A stretch of 17,698 bases of DNA from Anaerolineales bacterium (GTDB lineage: Bacteria > Chloroflexota > Anaerolineae > Anaerolineales > DRMV01), in contig JALSPT010000257.1 of assembly GCA_026985785.1 (NCBI GenBank), positions 1 through 17,698 of the forward strand, written 5' to 3'. Below are positions 7,160-13,798 of this stretch, piece after piece (position 1 is the stretch's first letter; each line of letters starts with the position of its first letter). A program made the position numbers and the translations under genes. Below the pieces are notes generated by a model. The model was not told where the DNA came from. It was given only the letters and a program-made list of their open reading frames with translations, and searched no databases.

Positions 7160-8581
7160 ATGCTGACAGTTGCCGACGTGGTCGAAGCCCTCACCCATAC
7201 CCGTCCCCCAGGGGGGCAGGAGGTCATCCCGGAGACCGTGGTGGACTCGCGGCAGGTCATCCCCGGCAGCATGTTCGTGGCCTTGCCGGGGGAGCGGCGC
7301 GACGGCCATGAATTTGTGGAAGATGCCTTCGCGCGAGGGGCGACCCTGGCGTTGGTGACCCGGCCAGTGGACGATTGTCCGCTGCTGGATTTGCGGGGCG
7401 GCTTCGACACGCGGGCGTGGGAAGCGTTTCGGCTGCCTGGCTGTTTGCAGGTGGAGGACGCCCTCGCTGCCTTGCAACAGGTGGCGCGCTTTTGGCGGCG
7501 GAAGATGTCGCACGTGCGGGTGGTTGGCATTACGGGCAGTGTGGGCAAATCGACCACCAAAGAACTCACTGCCCAGGTGTTGGCAAGCCGTTACCGGACG
7601 TTGAAAAACCTCGGCAATTTCAACAACGAAATCGGCCTGCCGTTGACCCTGTTGCGCCTCACCCCCGGTCATGAGCGCGCCGTGCTGGAGATGGGTTTCT
7701 ATGTGCCCGGCGAAATCGCCTTGTTGTGCGACATTGCGCAGCCGCAGGTGGGTGTGGTGACCAATGTGGGGCTGGTGCATGCCGAGCGCGCCGGTTCGCA
7801 GGAGACCATCGCGCGCGGCAAGGCGGAGTTGGTGCAGGCGCTGCCGCCTGCGCCGGAGGGTGTGGCCGTGCTCAATTACGACGACCCGTGGGTGCGCTGC
7901 ATGGCCGAGCAAACCAAAGCGCAGACGTTTTTCTACGGCCTTTCTCCGCGGGCCGATTTGTGGGCTGACCAGATCGAGGGGCTGGGCCTGGATGGTATCC
8001 GCTTGCGCTTGCATTATCGTGGTGACACGGTGGTGACCAAGGTGCCGCTGCTGGGACGGCATTCGGCGCATACCGTGCTGCGGGCAGCGGCGGTAGGGCT
8101 TGCCGAAGGGTTGACGTGGGGCGAGATCATCGCTGGCCTGCGCTCGGGCTATGCCCAACTGCGGCTGGTGGCGGTGCGCTCCGAAAACGGCGCGTTGTTG
8201 TTGGACGACACTTACAATGCCTCGCCCCAGTCCACTTTGGCGGCGCTCAACCTGTTGGCCGATCTGCCGGGGCGGCGGGTGGCCGTGCTGGGTGATATGT
8301 TGGAACTCGGCCCCTATGAGCACGAGGGGCATTGGAAAGTCGGCTTGCGGGCGGCGGAAGTGGCGACGGTGTTGGTGGCGGTGGGCGAGCGGGCGCGGGT
8401 GATCGCCGCGGCAGCCCGGCAGGCCGGTATGCCGCCGGAGCGGATATTCGAGATGCCCACGGCTACCGAGGCGGTGGCGCTGCTGCGCGATCTGCTGCGC
8501 CCCGACGATGTGGTGTTGGTGAAGGGGTCCCGCGGGATGCAGATGGATCACATCGTGAGCGCCCTGGAGGCCGAGGCATGA
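7160..8581 (+). CDS. murF: UDP-N-acetylmuramoyl-tripeptide--D-alanyl-D-alanine ligase MurF
   Basis: MurF uses ATP to add D-Ala-D-Ala to UDP-MurNAc-tripeptide in the cytoplasm, completing the stem peptide. The 473-residue protein has the three Mur ligase domains. The N-terminal domain carries VVDSRQVIPGSMFVALPG, and the ATP-binding loop is GITGSVGKSTTKE (123-135). NFNNEIGLPLTLL (153-165), DDTYNASPQS (349-358) and the C-terminal VKGSRGM (454-460) follow. NFNNEIG, TYNASP and KGSRGM point to MurF and away from MurE. No DNPR-type diaminopimelate motif, which would indicate MurE, is present. The start has GGTGG (7151-7155) five bases upstream, overlapping the ftsI stop. The stop overlaps mraY as ATGA. 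A somewhat long loop at about 78-93 in the N-terminal domain is the only oddity. Confidence 0.96.
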   Translation: MLTVADVVEALTHTRPPGGQEVIPETVVDSRQVIPGSMFVALPGERRDGHEFVEDAFARGATLALVTRPVDDCPLLDLRGGFDTRAWEAFRLPGCLQVEDALAALQQVARFWRRKMSHVRVVGITGSVGKSTTKELTAQVLASRYRTLKNLGNFNNEIGLPLTLLRLTPGHERAVLEMGFYVPGEIALLCDIAQPQVGVVTNVGLVHAERAGSQETIARGKAELVQALPPAPEGVAVLNYDDPWVRCMAEQTKAQTFFYGLSPRADLWADQIEGLGLDGIRLRLHYRGDTVVTKVPLLGRHSAHTVLRAAAVGLAEGLTWGEIIAGLRSGYAQLRLVAVRSENGALLLDDTYNASPQSTLAALNLLADLPGRRVAVLGDMLELGPYEHEGHWKVGLRAAEVATVLVAVGERARVIAAAARQAGMPPERIFEMPTATEAVALLRDLLRPDDVVLVKGSRGMQMDHIVSALEAEA

Positions 8582-9588
8582 TCACTTCCCCCACCCCTAC
8601 CACCCTGGCGCTCAGCCTTGCGGCGTTGAGTTTTGTGCTCACGGTGATTTGGGGCGACCCGTTGCTCCAGATTTTGCGCCACTTTCACATTGGCAAAATC
8701 ATCCGCCTGGACGGCCCCGAACGGCACTTTTCCAAATTGGGCACGCCCACGATGGGCGGCTTGATGATCGTGCTGCCGGTCACTTTCATGACCCTGCTGC
8801 TGAACGCCGGTTGGATTTTGGGCTTTACCCAATCGGGGCGCTCGGTGTTGCTGCCGTTGGCGGTACTGTTGGCTTTTGCGGCCCTGGGCGCGGTGGACGA
8901 TTGGGCCGGTCTGCGAGGGCGCAAGGGTGAAGGGCTGCGGGCGCGCACCAAGTTCGCGTTGCAAGTGGTGTTGGCGTTGATTGCTGCCTACGGCCTGCAG
9001 CATTATCTGGGTGTGCCGGAACTCCTCGTGCCTGGCATCCCTCGCCCGTTGCATTTGGGCGGCTGGTACTTGTTGATCGCGGTGTTTGTCATGGTGGGCA
9101 CCAGCAACGCCGTCAACCTGACGGATGGCCTGGACGGCCTGGCGGGGCTGATTGCGGCGACGGCGTTTGCGGCTTATGGTGGCATCGCATTGATGCAGGG
9201 TCAAGTCTACCTGGCGCGGTTTTCATTCATCATGGTGGGGAGCATTTTCGGCTTTTTGTGGTACAACGTCCATCCGGCGCAGTTGTTCATGGGTGATACC
9301 GGCTCGCTCTCTCTGGGAGCGGTGTTGGGCGTGGTGGCGCTGATGACCGGCCAGTGGCTTTTGTTGCCGATTATTGCCATTGTGCCGCTCGCCGAAGCCC
9401 TCAGCGTGATTTTGCAGGTTGGCTTCTTCAAATTGACGGGAGGGCGGCGGCTGTTCAAGATGTCGCCTTTGCACCATCATTTCGAGTTGTTGGGTTGGAG
9501 TGAAACCCAGGTGGTGCAACGGTTTTGGCTCATCGGTTTGCTTGCGGCCATGATTGGTGTGGCGGTGGCGGTGGGTTATGGCGGTTGA
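8578..9588 (+). CDS. mraY: Phospho-N-acetylmuramoyl-pentapeptide-transferase MraY
   Basis: MraY transfers phospho-MurNAc-pentapeptide from its UDP carrier to undecaprenyl phosphate, forming lipid I at the inner face of the membrane. The 336-residue protein is strongly hydrophobic, with about ten membrane helices. It shows the family motifs in order: FSKLGTPTMGG (51-61), the catalytic pair AVDDWAG (Asp107, Asp108), NAVNLTDGLDGL (177-188), FMGDTGSLSLG (237-247, with Asp240) and SPLHHHFELLGW (296-307). The ATG at 8578 overlaps the murF stop (ATGA) and has GGAGG (8566-8570) seven bases upstream. The frame is open further back inside murF, but that part has no family similarity. The 3' end overlaps murD by 11 bases. 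Confidence 0.97.
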   Translation: MITSPTPTTLALSLAALSFVLTVIWGDPLLQILRHFHIGKIIRLDGPERHFSKLGTPTMGGLMIVLPVTFMTLLLNAGWILGFTQSGRSVLLPLAVLLAFAALGAVDDWAGLRGRKGEGLRARTKFALQVVLALIAAYGLQHYLGVPELLVPGIPRPLHLGGWYLLIAVFVMVGTSNAVNLTDGLDGLAGLIAATAFAAYGGIALMQGQVYLARFSFIMVGSIFGFLWYNVHPAQLFMGDTGSLSLGAVLGVVALMTGQWLLLPIIAIVPLAEALSVILQVGFFKLTGGRRLFKMSPLHHHFELLGWSETQVVQRFWLIGLLAAMIGVAVAVGYGG

Positions 9589-11014
9589 TTGGCGCGGTCA
9601 ACGGGTACTGATCATCGGCGCGGGGCGGCAGGGCACGGCCTTGGCGCAGTATCTGGCGCGGCACGGGGCCGAGGTGGTGCTCAACGACCGCCGCCCCCTG
9701 GCGCAACTGGACGCCGCGCGGGAGCGCCTGGCCGACCTGCCTGTGCGCTGGATCACCGGCGGCCATCCTCTGGAAGCCCTGGACGGCGTGGGTCTGGTCT
9801 GTCCTTCGGGCGGTGTGCCGCTGGAACTGCCCCTGATTCAGGAGGCCGCGCGGCGGGGCATTCCGTTGAGCAACGAAGCGCAGATTTTCATGGAAGTCGC
9901 GCCCTGTCCGGTGGTGGGCATTACCGGCTCGGCAGGGAAGACCACCACGACCACGCTGGTGGGCCGCATGGCGGCCAGCGCCGCGGCGGAGGTGGCGGGG
10001 ATTTCGTATAGCCAGGAAGAAGCGCCAGCCCAGGCCCTGCCCCGCCGCTGGCGCAAAGTCTGGGTTGGAGGCAACATCGGCAACCCCCTCATCGCCGACG
10101 TGGACGCTATGCGGTCCGATGACCTGGCCGTGATGGAACTTTCCAGTTTCCAGTTGGAACTGATGCACACCGCTCCCCAGGTCGCCGCGGTGCTCAACAT
10201 CACGCCCAACCACCTTGACCGCCACGGCACCATGCAGGCGTACACCGCGGCCAAAGCCCGCATTTTGGCCTTCCAGCAGCCCTTTGATGTCGCTGTGCTG
10301 GGTCGGGAAGACCCCGGCGCCTGGGCGCTGCGTCAGGAGGTGCGTGGCAGGTTGCTCACTTTTGGCCTCGCCGCGCCGCCTCATGGCGTGGATGGTACTT
10401 TCCTCGCCGGTGAGATGTTGATGCTGCAGCAGGGCGGCGAGGCGACGCCGTTGTTCCCCCGCGAGGTCATTCGCCTGCGGGGCGAGCACAACTTGTACAA
10501 TGTGCTGGCTGCAACTGCTGTGGGCGCGGCGCTGGGGCTGACGCCGGAGCACATGCGCGCGGGGGTCGAGGGTTTTACCGGGGTGCCGCATCGGCTGGAA
10601 CTGGTGCGGGTGCTCGATGGGGTGGCGTGGTACAACGATTCCATTGCCACCGCGCCGGAGCGGGCCATGGCCGCCATTCGTTCATTCGACGAGCCCATCG
10701 TATTGCTGGCCGGTGGGCGCGACAAGCATCTGCCCTGGGGCGACTGGGCGGCTTTGGTGCGGCAGCGCGTGCGGGCGCTGGTGGTATTTGGCGAAGCCGC
10801 CGATTTGATCCTCGCTGCGCTGGCGCAGGCCGAAGGGCCGTTCCCGGCAACCGTGTTGCGCTGCCGCTCGCTGGAAGAGGCTGTGCGGGCGGCTTATCAT
10901 GCCGCAGAGCCGGGTGATGTGGTACTGCTTTCGCCCGGTGGCACCAGTTTCGACGAATTTCGCGATTTTGCCGAACGTGGAGAGAGGTTCCGCCAATGGG
11001 TCAACGCTCTGTAA
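9578..11014 (+). CDS. murD: UDP-N-acetylmuramoylalanine--D-glutamate ligase MurD
   Basis: MurD adds D-glutamate to UDP-MurNAc-L-Ala with ATP in the cytoplasm. The 478-residue protein has an N-terminal Rossmann-like domain (LIIGAGRQGTALA, 11-23) and an ATP loop GITGSAGKTTTTTL (114-127). GGNIGNP (164-170), ELSSFQLE (187-194), NITPNHLDRHG (207-217), HNLYN (304-308), HRLE (338-341) and NDSIATAP (353-360) follow. NxxPNHLDRH and SSFQLE are diagnostic for MurD. Near the end LLSPGGTSFDEF (450-461) replaces the common LLSPACASFDxF, a local change in the C-terminal domain. The start at 9578 gives an 11-base overlap with mraY and the N-terminus MAVDWRGQRVLIIG. A start 24 bases upstream is possible but adds only a non-conserved tail. 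The 3' end overlaps ftsW by 19 bases. Confidence 0.96.
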   Translation: MAVDWRGQRVLIIGAGRQGTALAQYLARHGAEVVLNDRRPLAQLDAARERLADLPVRWITGGHPLEALDGVGLVCPSGGVPLELPLIQEAARRGIPLSNEAQIFMEVAPCPVVGITGSAGKTTTTTLVGRMAASAAAEVAGISYSQEEAPAQALPRRWRKVWVGGNIGNPLIADVDAMRSDDLAVMELSSFQLELMHTAPQVAAVLNITPNHLDRHGTMQAYTAAKARILAFQQPFDVAVLGREDPGAWALRQEVRGRLLTFGLAAPPHGVDGTFLAGEMLMLQQGGEATPLFPREVIRLRGEHNLYNVLAATAVGAALGLTPEHMRAGVEGFTGVPHRLELVRVLDGVAWYNDSIATAPERAMAAIRSFDEPIVLLAGGRDKHLPWGDWAALVRQRVRALVVFGEAADLILAALAQAEGPFPATVLRCRSLEEAVRAAYHAAEPGDVVLLSPGGTSFDEFRDFAERGERFRQWVNAL

Positions 11015-12252
11015 AGCGACGCCGCCCGACGTGGCGTCCTCCCGAGTGGCTGGTAGGCACCGATGGTTGGTTGGTCGTGGCGGTGGCTGCCCTGGTGCTG
11101 TGGGGGCTGCTGATGGTATATTCGGCCAGCCCGGAGTTTCAGTGGTTTTTTGGCCGCCGTTTATCCAACGATACGGTCGATGTGGCTGCATTGGTGCGGC
11201 GGCAGGCCATCTTCGTTTTGTTGGGCGCGGGTGGGGCTGTGTTTTTGGCCGCGGTGGACTACCGCCGCTGGCAGAAACTTGCGCCGTTGGCGCTGTTTGG
11301 GACGTGGGTCATGTTGTTTTTGGTGCTGGTACTCAAGCACCTCGGAGGCGGTACGGGGCGTTTCCTTCATGGTGGTTCGTTTCAGCCGTCTGAAATGGCC
11401 AAGGTGGCGACGGTGTTTTACTTGGCGGTGTGGTTGGCGCGGCGGCAAGGGCGATTGGGCGAGCGCGAGTATGGTCTGTACCCGCTGGGCTTTATTTTGG
11501 GCGTCACGGGCGGTTTGGTGATGATGGAACCGGATTTGAGTGCCGCCGCGACGATTGTAGTGGTGGGGATGTTGATGTTCTTCCTGGCGGGCGGCAGCCT
11601 GCGGCAGTTGCTGCTTGTGGGGGGCGCGGCGCTGTTGGGTGGCTTGGTGGTGTTGTTGCTTTACCCGCAGGGGATGACGCGCATGCGGGAGTATTTGATA
11701 GGCCTGGGTGATCCCGCGAAAGCGGCAGACCAAATTCGCTTGGCCATCTCAGCGGCTGCCCGTGGCGGTTGGTTTGGTGTGGGGCCAGGGCGTTCCCAAA
11801 TCAAGGTGAGTGGCTTGCCCTTGCCGCACAGCGACAGCGTCTTCGCGGTGGTTGCGGAGGAGTATGGTGTTGTAGGGGCCGCCGTGATGGTGTTCCTGTT
11901 CGCGGTAGTTGTGTGGCGTGGTGTGAGGATTGGATTGCGCGCGCCGGACGTGTACGGGCGTTTGCTGGCCTCTGGCCTGGCGTTGTGGTTGGGATTGGAG
12001 GCGTTTGCCAATATGAGCATGATGCTCAACCTGTTGCCGTTGGCAGGCAATGCTTTGCCGTTCATCAGTTATGGCGGCTCGAACATGGTGAGTGCTTTGA
12101 GCGCGGTTGGGCTGATTTTGAGTGTGGGGCGCGCTGCGTCCCGCGAAGCAGAGCAAGCGAGGAGAGATACCGGTGCGGTTGTTAGTTTGCGCCGGGGGGA
12201 CCGGCGGCGGCGTGTATCCCGCCCTGTCGGTGCTTCAGGCGCTGGGCGATAA
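10996..12252 (+). CDS. ftsW: Peptidoglycan glycosyltransferase FtsW (SEDS family)
   Basis: FtsW is the SEDS-family membrane glycosyltransferase that polymerises lipid II at the septum together with the class B PBP. The 418-residue protein has about ten membrane helices. Its motifs are FQPSEMAKVA (129-138), MEPDLSAAAT (177-186, where many homologues have QPDxGT), GLPLPHSDSVFAVVAEEYG (273-291) and LPFISYGGSN (354-363). Shape-determining RodA is an alternative name for the same fold, but the place between murD and murG indicates FtsW. The ATG is preceded by GGAGAGAGG (10979-10987) and overlaps murD by 19 bases. The last 26 codons, rich in Arg, lie out of frame inside murG, an overlap of 80 bases. 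The cytoplasmic tail is therefore encoded by DNA constrained by MurG. Confidence 0.95.
   Translation: MGQRSVKRRRPTWRPPEWLVGTDGWLVVAVAALVLWGLLMVYSASPEFQWFFGRRLSNDTVDVAALVRRQAIFVLLGAGGAVFLAAVDYRRWQKLAPLALFGTWVMLFLVLVLKHLGGGTGRFLHGGSFQPSEMAKVATVFYLAVWLARRQGRLGEREYGLYPLGFILGVTGGLVMMEPDLSAAATIVVVGMLMFFLAGGSLRQLLLVGGAALLGGLVVLLLYPQGMTRMREYLIGLGDPAKAADQIRLAISAAARGGWFGVGPGRSQIKVSGLPLPHSDSVFAVVAEEYGVVGAAVMVFLFAVVVWRGVRIGLRAPDVYGRLLASGLALWLGLEAFANMSMMLNLLPLAGNALPFISYGGSNMVSALSAVGLILSVGRAASREAEQARRDTGAVVSLRRGDRRRRVSRPVGASGAGR
12160..12166 (+). promoter_or_regulatory. Ribosome binding site deciding the murG start
   Basis: AGGAGAG ends six bases before a GTG at 12173, which opens the conserved MurG N-terminus. 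The site lies inside the ftsW coding region. It selects 12173 over an in-frame upstream start at 12122 that would add 17 non-conserved residues. Confidence 0.7.
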
Positions 12253-13270
12253 GGTGGAAGCAGTGCTGTGGGTAGGCGGCCAGGGCGGCATGGAAGCCGA
12301 CCTGGTGCGGCGTGCCGGTGTGCCGTTTCGGGCGGTGCCCGCAGCGGGGGTGCATGGTGTGGGCCTCCGTCAGTTGCCGCGCAATGTGTGGCAATTGGCA
12401 CGCGGCTATCGCCAGGCGCGGCGCCTGTTGCGGGAATTTCGCCCCGATGTGCTCTTCTTTACCGGCGGCTACGTGGCCGTGCCGGTGGGATTGGCCGGAC
12501 GCCGGATTCCCACCGTGCTCTACGTGCCCGATATCGAACCCGGCTTGGCGCTCAAGACTTTGGCGCGGCTGGCCGACCGCATCGCGCTGACTGCCGAAGC
12601 CTCCAAGGCGTTTTTCCCCGGCCATCGCGGCCTGGTTGTTACCGGCTATCCGGTACGGAAGGATCTCCGCCAATGGGAGCGCTCCACCGCACGGGCACAT
12701 TTTGGCTTCCCTCAGGATGCACCGGTGTTGTTGGTCTTCGGCGGCAGCAAAGGTGCTCGCTCCATCAATCGTGCCCTCGTGGGTGGCATCGAGGCGCTTT
12801 TGCCTCGGACGTATGTGCTGCACCTGACCGGCAAGTTGGACTGGGAAGAGGTCGCCAAGGCAAGACGAGATTTGCCCGCACGGCTGCGGGAGCGGTACCT
12901 GGCCTTCCCGTATTTACATGAGGACATGGGCGCGGCGCTGGCGGCTGCCGACCTGGTGGTTTCTCGGGCAGGAGCATCGGTGTTGGGTGAGTTCCCCTTG
13001 TTTGGCCTGCCCGCTGTGCTGGTGCCTTATCCTCATGCCTGGCGTTATCAGCAGGTGAATGCGACTTATCTGGTCGAACGGAGGGCCGCCCGCTTGCTGC
13101 CTGATGAGCGTCTTGATGCGGATCTGGTTCCAACTGTCCTGGCGTTGATGGAAGATGTGACCGGTCGTGCTCGTATGGCCGAGGCAATGCGTTCTTTGGC
13201 TCGCCCTCAGGCTGCTCAAGAGATCGCGGCACTTTTGATCGAGGTGGCTCGGCAGGAGGTGGAGGGATGA
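12173..13270 (+). CDS. murG: MurG: UDP-GlcNAc:lipid I N-acetylglucosaminyltransferase, with altered motifs
   Basis: MurG adds GlcNAc to lipid I at the cytoplasmic face of the membrane, making lipid II. The 365-residue protein (GTG start) is a two-domain GT-B glycosyltransferase. Visible motifs are GGTGGGVYPA (8-17), FTGGYVAVPVGLAG (96-109), VTGYPVRKDL (156-165), VFGGSKGARSIN (188-199), ADLVVSRAGASVLGE (259-273) and LVPYPHAWRYQQVNA (283-297). Several positions depart from the usual family pattern: GGTGGH is GGTGGG (Gly13), the HEQN segment reads YVPDIEPG (117-124), and TGNPVR is TGYPVR. Context between ftsW and murC supports MurG despite these changes. It shares 80 bases out of frame with ftsW. 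The stop forms ATGA with the next gene. Confidence 0.9.
   Translation: MRLLVCAGGTGGGVYPALSVLQALGDKVEAVLWVGGQGGMEADLVRRAGVPFRAVPAAGVHGVGLRQLPRNVWQLARGYRQARRLLREFRPDVLFFTGGYVAVPVGLAGRRIPTVLYVPDIEPGLALKTLARLADRIALTAEASKAFFPGHRGLVVTGYPVRKDLRQWERSTARAHFGFPQDAPVLLVFGGSKGARSINRALVGGIEALLPRTYVLHLTGKLDWEEVAKARRDLPARLRERYLAFPYLHEDMGAALAAADLVVSRAGASVLGEFPLFGLPAVLVPYPHAWRYQQVNATYLVERRAARLLPDERLDADLVPTVLALMEDVTGRARMAEAMRSLARPQAAQEIAALLIEVARQEVEG
13254..13260 (+). promoter_or_regulatory. Strong ribosome binding site of the CvpA-like gene
   Basis: AGGAGGT, nearly a perfect Shine-Dalgarno sequence, lies six bases before the ATG at 13267 and inside the end of murG. It is among the strongest sites in the cluster and argues that the small gene that follows is really translated. 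Confidence 0.65.
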
Positions 13271-13785
13271 TTACCCTCGGGGCGTTTATGGTGGTTAATG
13301 TCGTCATTTTTTCTCTTATGGGAATGCTGCGCGGCTGGTACAAAGAGGTTTTGGTGACCGCGAGTATTTCTTTGGGCGTGTTTGTAATTAGCTTGGCTGA
13401 CAAGTATGTGGCTGCCATTCACCTTTTGCCGGAGCACTCACCGCAAAAGTTCTTGGTGCGAGGGGCTATTCTTGTTTTTCTTGTGTTTTTTGGGTATCAA
13501 ACTCCGCGCTGGCGTTCGGCCAGCCGCAGCCTTGGTACATTGCAGAGCGCCTTATTGGGTCTTTTCCTTGGTGGCCTCAATGGCTATTTGTTGATTGGTT
13601 TGCTTTGGTACTACTTGGCACAGGCTGGATATCCCTGGCCGCAATTTGTCAGACCGCCGAACCCTGCTGATACACTCTCGGTGTTTATGGAGCAACATTT
13701 ACCTTATATGTTTTTAGGATTGCCTGGTGGTATTCAGAGCGTGGTAGCGATTGCTTTCGTGTTTATTATTGTCTTTTTGGTTTGA
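13267..13785 (+). CDS. Small membrane protein, possibly CvpA family
   Basis: I do not recognise this 172-residue protein with certainty. It has about four or five hydrophobic segments: 3-20, 28-44, 63-77, 92-118 and 155-172. The last runs to the very C-terminus. The motif MLRGWYKEVLVTASISLGV (20-38) resembles the GxxRGxxxEVL region of CvpA-type proteins, a family of small membrane proteins linked to colicin V production and envelope functions. The match is by eye and weak. The start overlaps the murG stop (ATGA) and has a strong ribosome binding site, and murC follows directly, so it is translated with the wall genes. Its base composition is clearly more AT-rich than its neighbours: a hand-counted 60-base sample gives 47% GC, against 60% in murC. 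A role in wall synthesis or lipid-carrier handling is conjecture from location. Confidence 0.7.
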   Translation: MITLGAFMVVNVVIFSLMGMLRGWYKEVLVTASISLGVFVISLADKYVAAIHLLPEHSPQKFLVRGAILVFLVFFGYQTPRWRSASRSLGTLQSALLGLFLGGLNGYLLIGLLWYYLAQAGYPWPQFVRPPNPADTLSVFMEQHLPYMFLGLPGGIQSVVAIAFVFIIVFLV

Positions 13786-13793
13786 GGTGAGGG
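13784..13793 (+). promoter_or_regulatory. Ribosome binding site deciding the murC start
   Basis: GAGGTGAGGG overlaps the stop codon of the membrane-protein gene. It ends five bases before the GTG at 13799. An in-frame GTG at 13787 lies within the site itself and has only poor pairing upstream, so 13799 is preferred, though not certain. Confidence 0.5.
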
Positions 13794-13798
13794 ATAAA

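Noticed and set aside
7133..8551. Long open frame (472 codons) antisense to murF
   Set aside because: It is a shadow frame in GC-rich DNA, with His/Gln/Arg-rich composition and no known motifs, opposite a clear MurF.
8332..8577. Upstream extension of mraY by 82 codons, as a possible murF-mraY fusion
   Set aside because: The extension is an out-of-frame shadow of murF with biased Gly/Ala/Arg composition. The ATG at 8578 has a good ribosome binding site.
12268..12921. 217-codon + strand frame within murG
   Set aside because: It is an alternate frame of MurG, low in complexity and rich in Arg and Gly, without motifs.
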